A stretch of 64,000 bases of DNA from Echria macrotheca (lineage: Eukaryota > Ascomycota > Sordariomycetes > Sordariales > Schizotheciaceae). Below are positions 31,468 to 43,900 of the stretch, piece by piece (positions within the stretch are counted from its first letter, which is position 1; every line of letters begins with the position of its first letter). Both the position numbers and the translations under genes were made by a program. The notes beneath the pieces were generated by a model. The model did not search any database. It was not told where the DNA came from and worked only from the letters and a program-made list of their open reading frames with translations. Where the stretch lies: contig MU839839.1 in NCBI GenBank assembly GCA_030411725.1, positions 930,001 to 994,000 of the forward strand. Reading direction: 5' to 3'.

Positions 31468-33075
31468 GGTGATGTAGGTGATTTAGCAGCCTCGGTTCCT
31501 GCTTGTTGTTGCGACGGTATGGGTCAAGCGTGTATTGCACGGCTGGAAAGTGCCCAAACTGATATTGTTGACCCTAGCTTTCCCAATCTCCAGGAATGCT
31601 GGTTTGTCCTTTATGTACTTGCTCGCTCTTCCCCCACCCAAGGCGTGCCGTGGCACGCTCTCCAAAAGCTTGGAAGACGAGACGAACTTCGTCAGATCTC
31701 GAACGGTAGATCGTCAGATCGTAACCGGAAGCCACCTCTGGCACTGGCGGGACAGTGGGTTACCGGGTCGAGGGTGGTAATGGGGTTGTCAGGAGTGGAT
31801 TCGGAGGGTAGTGACGTTTCAGACACGGCCGTGCGAGCCACCGGATCGAAGCTCCAAGCTGTTTGTCTATGCAGAGAAATCGGATGAAAGAAGCACGAGA
31901 ATCGGTGCCAGGCTGTCAGGTGGGAAGTCAAAACATTTTGACAGCTCGCGGCCGACGGAGTTCCGTGGCGTCCCGTCAAAGAGGTTATAAGCCGCCAGGT
32001 GTTGAGCGTGGATCCACTTCGAAGTCGGTTCGCCCCCAGTCGCTTGTTGGGCATACTCCTGGTTGAGGGGAATACTAGGAATACCAAGCGGAATATATGA
32101 AGAATATAGCGAGGCTAAATGCGTTGGCGCATCTTTGCTCACATATTGAGATCGCTTAGCATCGTGGTTTGCGGCGTCTTCATTACCGGCAAAAATGGAG
32201 CGGGGTGGTATCCAATGGCACCTGCGGCCCGTCGACTGCCGGTTTCCATTACCTTGGGCGAGTCGTTCGTTCCATCTCTGGCGGAAGGAACGGCTTCATC
32301 TCTGATGCGTCCCATGCTGAATCACTGTTGTCGTGGACAGCGAGTCGAAGTGAGGCGTCGACGAAGTATGCTTATGCAGGTCCGATCCTTCAGCGAGAAG
32401 GTTGACCCATCGGAGCGGCAGTGGAAACCAGAGGCGTCCAGCGAAGTGGGCAAGGCGGGGTTGGAAGCGACTCCGGCACCATACCACTAGCCAAGAGAAC
32501 ACCACAGCACGTGGATAGGGCACGATCTTGGGTTTCCGGATTGCGGAGCAGACGCGGTGGATGTGTTGCGATACACGCTGCGGCCGATCTCACTCATCGT
32601 GGCACGAAACACCCCGCATTGTCATGCAAGGGCCCCTCCTTGTGCCAGAACGGCGGCCTTCCTTGTGGCCAGGCGCAAACCCCCAATTTCCTAGCATTCT
32701 CCCCCGGAATATCTAGGGGCCACAGGATTTGCATTGGTGTAGTGTACGTGCATCTATTTTCGCTATTTGGTATTCCTTAGTTTACGTCCGTGACTCAAGA
32801 CCGTTCACGTGATATGCTGTGTTGTGGAGTCGGATTTAGGGTTCGGGTTTTAGCGGTGCGCGGTTCTTACCGATGCTCCCGGATGGAGCTGCTCGAACGT
32901 TCGGTGGTGACTGAGAAGCTTGGGCCACTGGTCATTAGCTAAGCAGCGAGCTCCCCGTAAAACGTCATCCATCTTTGCCTTCAACACCTCATAAATCCCC
33001 GCGACGGAATCACCTTCAACGCCAATTGTCCTTCCACCCGTTCGACATCAGCGATTCGGAGTCGGTGCAGCCGAA
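31468..33075. other. Intergenic region, divergent promoters
   Basis: 1.6 kb between the secreted cysteine-rich protein and the GHITM-like gene. No gene is supported; the frame that opens at 32975 begins at TTG and is a shadow of the next gene's 5' end. Confidence 0.5.
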
Positions 33076-34196
33076 ATGTCGTTCATCCTCACAGTTCGCG
33101 CTGGCCCCGCGCGGCTCGTATCACGAGCACCGCAGCTGGCAAAATCCGCGACGAGCCCTTCCGCCGCCATCCGTGCCTTCCACCAGTCATCCCCTAAGAA
33201 CACCTTCTTCACATCCCGGACCATCGCGTTCTCGCTGCGACCGACGACAAAGACGAGCCAGAGCCTTCTCTCCCGGCTTCAGGGCGCATCCAGAAGCTAC
33301 AACTACAACTACTCACAAGCCTACGTCGATCCTCAGGTCCGCCGTGGACAGCTCTTGCGCAAGCTTCTCGTCGGAGGCGCCATTTTCGGCACGACGCTCG
33401 TCGGAATCAATGTCGTGTTCAACAGGGAGACGAGGGAAGATGGCGGCATGCCGCTGTTTGAGCGCTCCTACCTCAATAGGACGTTCCTTCATACCGGGCT
33501 GGGAGTCGGCATTATCGGTTTGACGGCGTACCAGATGATCCAGACCGGCTTCACATACCGCCTGATGATGACGAACCCGTGGGTTGTGGGCATTGGTGGC
33601 CTTGCGCTCAGCATCGGAACCATGATGGCCACCCGCGCGATCGACCCCGACAAGTAAGTTGACGTCCCTCGAAAGCTATGTTGACAGGTGCTGACCCCGC
33701 CCTTTCTAGCTACATCCCGAAGTATGCGTTTTGGACTGCCTTCAACGCCACCCAGGCCGCCTTCGTCGCCCCGTTGATGACAATGGTTCCGCCGGCTATC
33801 CTTGCCCGTGCCGGCATTTATGCGCTTGCGATGATGGGCAGCATTTCCTTTGTCGGCGCCACGGCTAAGCAGGAGAAGTATCTCTACCTCGGCGGCCCGC
33901 TTCTCGCAGGTGCAGCCATTGTAGCCGTGTCTGGATTTGCCCCTCTGGTCCTCCCTGCCACAGCCGTTCGGACGCTCGCTTTCACTGAGAACCTCTGGCT
34001 CTACGGTGGTCTTGCCGTCTTCGGCGGCTTCACTCTGTACGATGTGCAGAAGGTCCTGTATCACGCCCGTCTTGCCCAGCGGGGAGGGTTCAAGGAGGAT
34101 CCGGTCAACGAGAGCATCAGTCTGGAGTTGGACTTCTTGAACATCTTTGTCCGTCTTGTCATGATCCTGAGTAACCAGCAGAATCGGAGGAAGTAA
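33076..34196 (+). CDS. Mitochondrial Bax inhibitor-1 family membrane protein (GHITM-like)
   Basis: Two exons (33076-33653 and 33710-34196; 56-bp intron) encode 354 residues, close to animal GHITM. The N-terminus is rich in Arg/Ser/Ala with no acidic residues for over 60 residues, as expected for a mitochondrial presequence. About seven hydrophobic segments follow. The family's signature appears in the C-terminal half: GGLAVFGGFTLYDVQKVLYHA, then ESISLELDFLNIFVRLVMIL. Family members sit in the inner mitochondrial membrane and affect cristae structure, ion exchange and apoptosis sensitivity. The gene is convergent with the MsrA gene. The call is secure at family level. Confidence 0.92.
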
Positions 34197-34692
34197 AGGC
34201 AGGATAGTGAAGGGGTGAAGCATTCAGGCGGTGGTTCGCCTATGGATAACTCAGAGATTGCCTCGAGGGGTGGTTTGGATGATAGTTCCCTTTGTCAGCA
34301 AAACACAAGACTCTCTACTCTGTCGGCAATTCCTATGGACGCGCCTTGGGGGCTAGTTAGAGATGTACCATTAAATTGTACATAATTGCGTCCAAATGAA
34401 AGCAGTGGTGATGTACCAGTGACATCGCACAACCTAAATTCGCCATCGGATATGAAGTTGATCATTTATGACGTCGAGTCACGATAGCGAGCTCCTAGCG
34501 GATGTCTCGGAAACCAATTTAATTCATCATATATAGATATCCATAAACAAGACCAAGTGCGCTCATAACCCACGGTGTTGAACCCCTAAACTCCAACGCT
34601 AACGATTCTGCTAATCAGATGACTTTTCCATTCCGATCGTCGACAAACAGCTCCAAACCCAGCTTTCCCACTTCAGACCAAGCGGACCTTCA

Positions 34693-35397
34693 TCACTTAA
34701 GATCGGGGAACTTGCGCAGGTAGTGGCTCGGGCACTCGTACCCGAGCGGGTTGTTGTTCAGGTAGAGCTGGTGGTACTGCTCAGCGTCCCACCACTCCTT
34801 GGCCGGCAGGATCTCGGTGACGATCTTCCCGTCCCACCACTGCTCGTTGGCCTTTCGCGTCACCTCGCGCGCCACCTTTTCCTGCTCCTCGTTGAAGTAG
34901 AATATGCCGCTGCGGTACTGGGTGCCCCGGTCCGGCCCTTGCGAGTTTAGGGTGGTGGGGTCGTGCATCTTGTAGAAGAACTCGATAAGCTCGTGGTAGG
35001 TTACTTCTTTGGGGTCGTAGACTATCAGAGTAGCTTCGGCGTCTGGATATTTTGGGAGACAATGTTAGCTATTGCACTAGGGGGTCCACTTTCCATGTAT
35101 AAAGCGTAGGGAAGGAAATGGAAAGGGAAGGGAAAACGCACGGCCTGTTTTGCCCGAGCAGACATTTTTGTACGACGGGTTCGCCTGGTCGCCGCCGATG
35201 TAGCCGACGCGGGCGTCGAGAAGCCCCTTGCCCTGGAAAAACTTGCGGTAGAAGTGCTCGACGCCCCAGAAGCAGCCGGCGGCGACGACGGCCTTCTCGG
35301 CGCCCTCCGGGATGTCGAGGGGCTTGGGCATGGCTGCTGCTTGTGCCATGGTTGCGGTTTGCGTGAATGGGCGGAAGAAGCGGGTGAGAAAGGACAT
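34693..35397 (-). CDS. msrA: Peptide methionine sulfoxide reductase MsrA
   Basis: Two exons (35397-35142 and 35042-34693; 99-bp intron) encode 201 residues. Splicing restores VCSGKTGHAEATLIVYDP. The catalytic motif GCFWG (residues 41-45) carries the nucleophilic cysteine, followed by VGYIGGD and RSGIFYF, both typical. The enzyme reduces methionine-S-sulfoxide in proteins with thioredoxin. Two starts are possible. The first ATG adds 16 residues (MSFLTRFFRPFTQTAT) that are basic and amphipathic, like a mitochondrial presequence. The second ATG (35349) gives a cytosolic form. Leaky scanning could yield both, as an inference. Confidence 0.95.
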
Positions 35398-36891
35398 GCC
35401 AGATCCGAGAAGTAATGCGACGAGTAGGACGGCCAGGAAGGCGCGACGATGGAACGGTATTGATATGGCCGTTGCGGGAGCTGAAGCTCGGGCGAGACAC
35501 CGGCGATGGCGGGGTCGGTGTGGAGATGTGGAGGGGCAGGGACGATGGCGACAGATCGGATGGGATTGCGTCGTTGGGTAGTGTGGATAAAGATTTGAAG
35601 AGATAATGGAGGCGGGTGAGGCGCGTTATTATAGTTGTGCGGTCCGTCGCGCTGGTTGCTTACACAGTCGTGATTCCAAAGAGTCGAATCTCGGGCCGCG
35701 ATCGTGACGTCTGCGCCTCGGCGATTGACAAATCCGAGGCGTTGAGGTGCATGCATTCCAAATCTTGTTATTCAGGGTTAGGGTCACTGGCTTCCGAATC
35801 CACTTTGCCTCGGAGTCTCCCGGGCTCCGTTTTCTCATCAGATCCACTTCCAACTTCATCTTCATCGATGCGAGAACTGTGCTGCATCCCACAGCTTTCT
35901 CAGGACGATTATTTGAAACAATCATCAACTATTTGGGGCCTTGGCCCTGCGAAGACGGGTCCGGGTTCTCCGCTTCGAGATGTCCGCAGATTAGGGTCTA
36001 GCTTCCAAACACGATGCGCACGACTGCCGTCCGACTTGGTGCATTCATTTCAAATGTGCCCGAAGCAGATACTATTGTAGGGTGTCCGCCATCCTAAGTA
36101 CCTAGAGGTCCTACACTGGAATCAAAAGCATTGATGTCCATCCGCAGGACCAAGTACTCGCTGGCATCCGCGCTGCTGTCTTGTGGCCGGCTTCTCGCAG
36201 ATATAGAAGCATATCGATCAGTTTAGATGTCACTAGACTGACGGCTCTGACCACGGTGGTAGACTACATTGGTGCCAGGCCGAGCAATCCCGCTTGACTC
36301 CAAAATCGCACCTGACCGGACCGGCGTCACCTTGGGCATTGATATCGAGATTAAGACGTACAAATACTAACCGTTAAATTATTAGGCGCGAGGCGGGTGT
36401 AACCCAGCTCAACGTCAGTCAGTTGTTGCACCTAGTGTTCTGCGTGGAGAGAACAGACAGCAGCTCAGATGTGACATACTCAACGCCTTCGATTGCCTCC
36501 CAGCGTTGAAGTCTAGTCGAGGTGCTACAAGGCTGAATTCGTAATCATCGGTTTTTAACTCTCATCAATCCGTCTTACGTGTGCCGTGATAGCTCTCAAG
36601 CCATCCGTCTTTGACGTGGACGCTTGGCGTTAGGTGTGCGGCCCCTTGTTAACTTCCTTCCGCATTTGGAGAGGCTCGATCAATCTCTCCAACTCGTCAA
36701 TGTAACCCCAATTCGTCGCCGACTCGTCAGCCGATGGTTTATTGGACCACAACGTAGCGAGTAAGCTTCGCGAGCGGGACCTATAAACCACTACCGCCTC
36801 GTCTTTCAATGTCATCGATTTCACTTCACTTTAATACGTCGCGCTTCTCTGTCTCGGCTGTCAGGTTTCGCCGAAGTAAACAAAACTCAAG
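35398..36891. other. Intergenic region, divergent promoters
   Basis: 1.5 kb between MsrA and the SDR-type reductase. Frames here are either antisense shadows or too short. No gene seen. Confidence 0.5.
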
Positions 36892-37979
36892 ATGCAAATC
36901 CTTATCCTAGGCGGAACATCCTTCGTCGGGCGTGCCATCGCCGTTGAAGCCGTTGCGCGCGGACACGTTGTGATGCTGCTGAACCGGGGGACCAAACCCG
37001 CGCCGGCAGGTACAACCTCTGTCATAGGCGACCGCCTCGCACCAGACGGCGGGCTATCCGGGCTCGGTGAGCGCACATTTGATGCCGTAGTCGATACGTG
37101 GTCGGCGGAGCCTTCGATCGTGACACGTGCTGTCGAGGGACTCGCTGGGCGCGTGGGGCGGTATATCTACATTTCGTCCCTGAGCGTGTATTCGCCCAAA
37201 AGTATGTCCCCCTTACCTCTTCGAAACAAAAAAAAACCTCTGATGGCTCAACAGATGAAGACCAAAGAGAGAAATTAAACAACGAATCCACGCCGTTATT
37301 TGATATTAGCAGCTCTGACGCAACTAAACTTGAGTTTGAATACCCCTACAACAAACGTGCCGCCGAAGTCGCCGTGGAAAAGGGCTTCCCCGCAGAGAAA
37401 GTCTTGATCGTCCGGCCTGGCGTCATTCTTGGCCCGCACGAAGCGGCCATCATCGAGCGCGGCCGGCTGACCTGGTGGCTTACCCGCTTGCGACGAGGTG
37501 GACGGACTTTGGCCCCTGGACCGTCCGAGATGGGGATCCAGTTTGTTGACGCGAGGGACTTGGCTGCGTTTGTGGTTCAGGGCATTGAGTGTGAGACAAG
37601 TGGGGCGTTTAATTTGATTGGTGAGGCTGGTGTGGTGACGATGGGTTCTTTCCTAGAGGCGGGGAGGGAGGTTACTGGGGAGCGGGCGGAGTTGATCTGG
37701 AAGACGCCGGGGGAGATTAGGGAGGCGGGGATCAGCGGTTGGACGGAGCTCCCGGTTTGGATTGACCCCGAGTCTGAGGGGTATAACTCAGTTTATTGGT
37801 GGGATTGTGTGAAGGCGAGAGCGGCTGGGTTGCGTTGTCGCGGGCTAGGGGAAACGGTGAAGGATACGTGGGAGTGGATGGAGAATGGAGAGCTGAAGCC
37901 AGTGCCGGCGCCGGATGGGTATGAGGGCCGGTTGCTGGGGTTGAGTCCGGAGAAGGAGAAGAAGGCGTTGGGTGACTAG
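36892..37979 (+). CDS. NAD-dependent epimerase/dehydratase-like reductase (extended SDR)
   Basis: Two exons (36892-37201 and 37255-37979; 53-bp intron with a run of nine A) encode 344 residues. The N-terminal nucleotide motif ILILGGTSFVGRAIA (residues 3-17) is the atypical GGTxFxG form of extended SDRs. YISSLSVYSP near 95-104 is the usual strand before the active site. YPYNK near 133 supplies a YxxxK pair. The C-terminal half contains QFVDARDLAAFVV, typical of sugar-nucleotide epimerase relatives. This group includes chloroplast RNA-binding-protein-like and bacterial reductases of unknown substrate. The substrate here is unknown. Confidence 0.88.
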
Positions 37980-39106
37980 GTAGCTGGATCTTATCTGCAA
38001 TGTGAGGCGAAGCTGGCAGCTTGGATCTAGCCATCTGATCGATTTCCAACCTGGGTACTTAGTCGTCAGCCAACTACGATTCGTTCTTGGGTAGCGGAGT
38101 GTCATGACTTATTGGGCCACTGGGCTCCGTCAGAGAGCTGATATTTGCCTCAGGGTCCGGACTATGGTGAAGCATTTCTGGAAGGCCGTAAAGGGGTGGA
38201 GGCCAGAGGAAATCACATTCACACACTATGGGTTCGTGGAAATCGACAGCGGATCTATTACATCTTCCTACCTTGAGCTGGCAGCGTATTGGTACACTGG
38301 ACGTTCTCAAATGACACGCCACAAATGTTTGTCACCGGTAGACGATGAGTGATGAAATTGAAGATTTTGCCCATAACCGATTTCTTGACTGGACAAAGTG
38401 AAGGTTTTGCTCGGGCATACCTTGGTTCTTGAGGTGAACAGAACCCCATCGGCATCGTAAATATCTGTGGTGCTACACGTCAAGCACGCTGCGGCAGCTC
38501 GGATCTCGATCGGTGTTGGTTTCCCTTTGAGCTGTGGGTTCCTGATTCAGAAATTCACTTACCATGGTCTTGCCGGACTCGTCGAATTGGATGCACTACG
38601 ATTATACAAAGCTGGGGTATCCCACGTCCCAAACTGCCAACGAATGAGGTGGTTGTTATTTAGCATTCTTGATGGGGGGCACGGGTGGTGTGGGTGGCCC
38701 AGACCTTCTCACCAATCATGATCGCTGGTCAGTGGAGGACTCATTGGAGTCGGGCAAAGGTCAAGTGCCAAAATTCCGACCTTTAAGACGTAACGGTGAG
38801 CGGGGAGACTTTCTCCCGAGCGAGTCCTTCTGGTCATGGAGGACTCAAAACCGGTACCGCAAGGCAACCAATGAACCTCGCGGACTCAAGCGCCCGAGTT
38901 CCCATAGCAATCAAGCTATTTATGGCGTTCCATCCCGCTATCGGGCACTGACAGCTCCTTTTCCGCTTTCTTTTCACCACCCCGACTTCTCTCCCTCCCA
39001 TGTTACACACCGGAAACCCCAACCCCGAGGCCAAGACCTAAGGCCGAGGGCTTCAACCACTTTCCTAGGGCGCTGCCCTCATCTCATCGGTCTAGGCCGT
39101 CGCATA
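37980..39106. other. Intergenic region
   Basis: 1.1 kb with no convincing gene. Short frames on both strands have no recognisable motif. Confidence 0.5.
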
Positions 39107-39452
39107 GCGATAGTGCGGCGGCAATTATCTAAGGACCATCCAAAACAACTGGTCCGGCCTCTTTGACCCCCAGTTTGACATCGATTTCACCAGTCCGTGT
39201 CTGAATCCTGTTCCTTCGCCTGCGGTTCAAGACACCAGAACACCGCGACCATGTCCGACCCCTTCCCTGGAATCTTTGCTTGATATATTTGAAGGCGCTG
39301 AGGCGGAGTACATACATTTTGGCAGCGTCGTCTTGCCCGTGACGTTAGCCGAGTCCTGGGCAGCGTGCGACCCACGCGAAAGCCTTGAATGTTGTTTCCC
39401 ATTGCACACCGAAGCCGTTGCATTTGCTCCTGGTCATACGGCCGGTACTTTC

Positions 39453-39830
39453 ATGTCCACGGACGCACCGAATACAACCGGTCGATCAACACCACAATCC
39501 ACCTCCCAATCTACATCCCAATCGACACCCCTATCGACGTCCAAATCCACACACTCATCCTCCTCCTCCTCTATCCTCCCTGGCACATCTACTCGATCTC
39601 CAGAAAAAAGGACACGGCCGCCTCGAATTCGAAAATACGCCCGCGACTATCCTGGCTGCGGATACGCATGCTCGATTCCCAAGGACTTGAGAAAACATCA
39701 GGTCAAACATTACGGGCCCAATACAGACATGGCGTTTCACTGCCCAAACTCGGGCTGTGGTAAGGTTTTTGGAAGGAAAGAAAACGGAAGACGACATGCA
39801 GCGAGGCACTGTCGCTACCGGCCACGTTGA
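39453..39830 (+). CDS. Small C2H2 zinc-finger protein (5' end uncertain)
   Basis: The first ATG in frame is at 39453 (MSTDAPNTTG), giving 125 residues. The frame stays open upstream to about 39110, and that part reads like protein (WSGLFDPQFDIDF, LDIFEGAEAEYIHFGSV). A spliced 5' exon with the true start is therefore likely; an acceptor-like CTAAG lies at about 39130. The N-terminal half is a Ser/Thr/Pro repeat tract. The C-terminus holds two fingers: one with CGYACSIPKDLRKHQVKHYG and one with CGKVFGRKENGRRHAARHC. The pattern fits nucleic-acid-binding C2H2 fingers of fungal regulators. No pathway can be assigned. Confidence 0.6.
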   Translation: MSTDAPNTTGRSTPQSTSQSTSQSTPLSTSKSTHSSSSSSILPGTSTRSPEKRTRPPRIRKYARDYPGCGYACSIPKDLRKHQVKHYGPNTDMAFHCPNSGCGKVFGRKENGRRHAARHCRYRPR

Positions 39831-40915
39831 TGATATGACATTGGAAGCTTTTGGCTGCTTACCTAGGTACTAATGGGCTCAGTTGGTATTCAGGACGATG
39901 GTTAGACACTTCTTGGCTGTTTCAGGGGTTCCTTGTTCTTGTTCTTGGAATTGTCATTTGTCTTCTTTTCCTTGGTATGGCGATATGTTGAATAGGTAGG
40001 GGGTACTAGGGGGTGCACTCTTTTGCTTTCTGCGCTAATCGGGTGCCTAAAAACCCCATGGAAGATGTGAGAACAATACGCACTGGATTTGGTGGATTTA
40101 TACGGTTGAAACGGTATTATTGTATTCCAAGTTAGTTTTTGCTTCCTATTCCTTCATAGACTGGAAATGATGACTCCCCGATGAGGAATCACCTGACAGT
40201 GGCACCCTCCCATGACCAAACTTCGGCAATGTTCAAATAGCAACCCATTCGCTGAAAATAAGGGATATGGCATCGTTAAAGAAAAGCTCTCTACTTCATG
40301 AGATCAGCATACTTCGACTCTTCACTTCCCGGGACTAGGACTTTTTTCGGGTCTCGGCTAGCTTGTGTATGAGGACCTACCCCTTAGGATTACACGACCC
40401 CATAACTCCTCACTTTTAGCTGGTATCAAATCCCCCTAAAGTTGGGGGCTCTAGAGTCCATGGCCATCGAAAGTCGAATTTTTCTCAATGATGAAAGATC
40501 TAAGGTAGGTACCTAGACAGAGTAAAACTTAGAGATATTATGGGAGCGTCCCCACTATCAATATAGGGTGCCCTCCTGTTAGGTGCTCCGAATATCCAGC
40601 AAAAACACTATCAAAGAACTTAAAACCTCAGGGATTGGAATGAAAACTGTTAATATCATTGAACCAGCCTTGCTCAACACCGGAGACCCTCAATGTTCAC
40701 TGCCAGCAACTTTGATGATGGTCCGGGTTTCTTCGCCCGGAAAATGCCGAGCCAATCACACGAAAAGGCACAGATGTGTCCAGACTCTGAGCCAGAGAAA
40801 GGCCCAGAAAGCCCCGCTCTCCGCGGCAGGGAGGTTTTGTCATTCCATATTTCGTCAATTCAGTTTCATTACCTCTGTCCCATTTGACTCCGGCATGATC
40901 TGCTGGGAATAAGCT
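39831..40915. other. Intergenic, relatively A/T-rich
   Basis: 1.1 kb upstream of the large C2H2 gene; contains TAGGTACCTAG near 40505. No gene seen. Confidence 0.5.
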
Positions 40916-43900
40916 ATGGCGATACCAACCGAGCCCATTTCTCCCTCTTTGACCCCATGGCGCCCAACATATTCCACCCATCAGATTGAATGCCCCAACG
41001 GTGATCCATGTGGAATATGCCGGTACGATGCAGAGTACAAAAAATACAAAACTCTTTGGCAGGAACGTCGGCGGTACAGCCTCAAGTCCCTCGACGACGA
41101 AGATGACTGGGACGACAATGCCCCTTGGATTTTTGACGATGGCATTGACGAGACGGAGCTACTGGAGGCCATGGGATGTCTGTGGGGACATTCTATATCT
41201 GCAGAGAGCCAACTCAAAGCGGCGGCTAGCATGACCTCGCCCGCTACTGGACCGACACAGGAACCGACTTCGTCCTACCAGCCAGATTCACGTCCCAGCA
41301 GAGAATCTCCTGAGGTTACACCTTTTCGCATATCTTCCGATATTGGCTCTCCGCCTATCTCAGTTGCACCTTCTATGCGGAAGCTTAATGGTTCAATCAT
41401 AAAATCCACGTGTTCGTCCAGCGGCACAGCGTCCGTGGTATCGTCTCTTAGCTCCGCTAGGGCGGTGGTTGGCAACCCCTTGGAGGATGGCCGAGGTGTT
41501 CCAGGATACTTGTGCTCGTTCCTAGGCTGCAACGCTGGGCCTTTCCAAACCCCGTACCTGTTAAACTCTCATTTGAGAGTGCATTCGACACCAAATCCGC
41601 ACTACTGTCCGGTTGTTGGCTGTCCTCAAAACGAGGGAGGGAAAGGGTTCGAGCAAAGGAGGGATATGATCCGACACGTGCACTGTATGCACGACCAATC
41701 CCTTTATTATAGCTGCCCTTTCTGCGATGCCAAATTCAAATATTACCGACGGGATAATCTGCGAAGGTTGGTAATGATTTCAACACTCATAACTATCCAG
41801 TATTTCTGACGCAGGCAGACATGTCAGGGCCCGCCATATGGGCGTCGACGAGGACGATCCTCGGCTGCGAGATGTGCTCACTCGATGGTCTAGCACACGT
41901 AATACGGATTGGGGGCGGAGGAGAGGCGACATTAGAGCCGGCGAGTATCTCTCTGAAACATCGCAACCCACTTTGGGTGACGCATCGATTATACCTCCCC
42001 CTCAGCTGCATCCTCCACTCCGTGTTGAGCAGCGGCCTGAGAGCATGGGCGATGCCTCTCCCCCCACCTATGAGGCGTTCCCAATGCCAAGGGGGCTACA
42101 ATTTCCACCTATGCGCTCTGGGGATGGTGACCAACAACGCCATGGAGTGACGAAGGTGGACGGGCTTGGCAACGTTGACGTGCAGCTCACAGACTCCGGT
42201 TATGCCTCGGCACTCCCAGGGTACAGCGAGCAAGCTGCGGCCGTCGGCGGCGATGACAATGATAATTGTGATTCGATGACAGTCATCTCAGCAGCCACGA
42301 CGGTTATCCTTGATGTGGCCCAGCAATCAATTTCCGAAGTCTGTAACAACATGTACAACAAGATCTATCAGCATATTGACGCGGAGAATTTGGAGTCGTT
42401 CTTCCAGTCCTTGCCTGACCTTATCAAGGCTTTTGCTCTTCGCTTCGCCCATCTTCACCAGAGCGGTACAAACCGTCGAATTATGCATTTTGTCTACAGC
42501 CAACACCGGTAGGCCTACGGCAGTCCGAGGTCGTGTCCCTCACGCTGACGGATTCACAGTGAAATCACATTTCAGCTTCGCCAGCTGTTCCAGCCAGAGG
42601 AAGACGACAATACTTGTTCCTTTACATCCGAAGAAGGCATGACACTCGACGAAAAGATCAACATGTGGACCCGTAGCGGTGACGGTCAGAGCCCCGAACC
42701 GGTTATTGGTACTCCGGACTCCGAGTGGCTTGAGAGCGTGAACGATGATCATGACGAGGGGGGTTCAAACAACACTGAACTCCCGCTCTACAGCCGAGCA
42801 ATTATTGACAGTGAGGCCTACAATTTACTTCTTGGAGACTTGCGGAGGGAGTCCTCCCTTAGCTTGGATGCGTCTAGAACCTGGACCGTGGACACAGTTC
42901 GTCACCTGATCTTGTGCAAACTTCCCCATCCCAGAATCAGCAAGAATCAAGACCCCGATCTACACGAGGTAGAGTTTTTGCTCTCATATTCCGACATGAA
43001 ACAAAGACTTATACGGGAAGAGAAGAAGGTGGAAAACAAGTATGGAGGCGGCCAAGCGGATATCATTGTTCTGATCAGTTCATGCAATAACCATACCCAA
43101 GCCGTGACCCTGAAGGAATACGTTGACCAGACCTGGGGCTGGAGAGGTTCATGGCTATTGAGTTTGGTCAAGGGCATTTCCTCGCTGAACCCCGAAAGAT
43201 TGTCGACCTTCGGTGAGTTAGACTCATGGATCTCAGCTAAATTCAAAGAGACATTCAGCTAACAGCCTTTAAGACACATCCGAGGGTCTTGTTTCCGTTC
43301 AACGTTCCAAGTCTTCACCCAATATCCTAAGAATCCGCACCAAAGGCCTCTCCTATTCCATCGCAGAATATGGCGCTGGGCTGTCTTGGATATTTTCTGC
43401 ATTGCAGCTTTCTGACGGACATCAGTTTGCCTGTTCTGACCCTTTGATTCTCTCGCACGGCTCAGGAGACTTGTGGGAGATCGACGCATCAGTGTCTTCC
43501 CGCTCTGATATTTTCCACGAGATCCGGGGACTATCATCGTTGCAAAAGCTTGGGTGGTTCAACAGATACATTGAGCCGGTCATCACCCAAGGATTCCCGA
43601 CAGCACGTCGACCGCCCGGTTTCCCAGGAGTAGAGTTATCTCCGACCGTTCTGCGCTCTCTTATCCGGCAAGATGGCCTTACGTGGTCGGACTGCGCTCA
43701 ACGTTTCGTGGGGCATACAGGCGCACTTCAGCTCGTCAAACGAGAAAACGACTTTTGCCTGTGGCATGCTGTTGTAGCCGAAGAGGACTGCCAGTGTCCT
43801 AAGACCCTTCAGCTTCAGAGCCCTATGAACATCGGACAGTATCGCCACATACTGGATAATTGCCTCCCTACATCTGAGCCCCTCACCGGGCTTCCTACGA

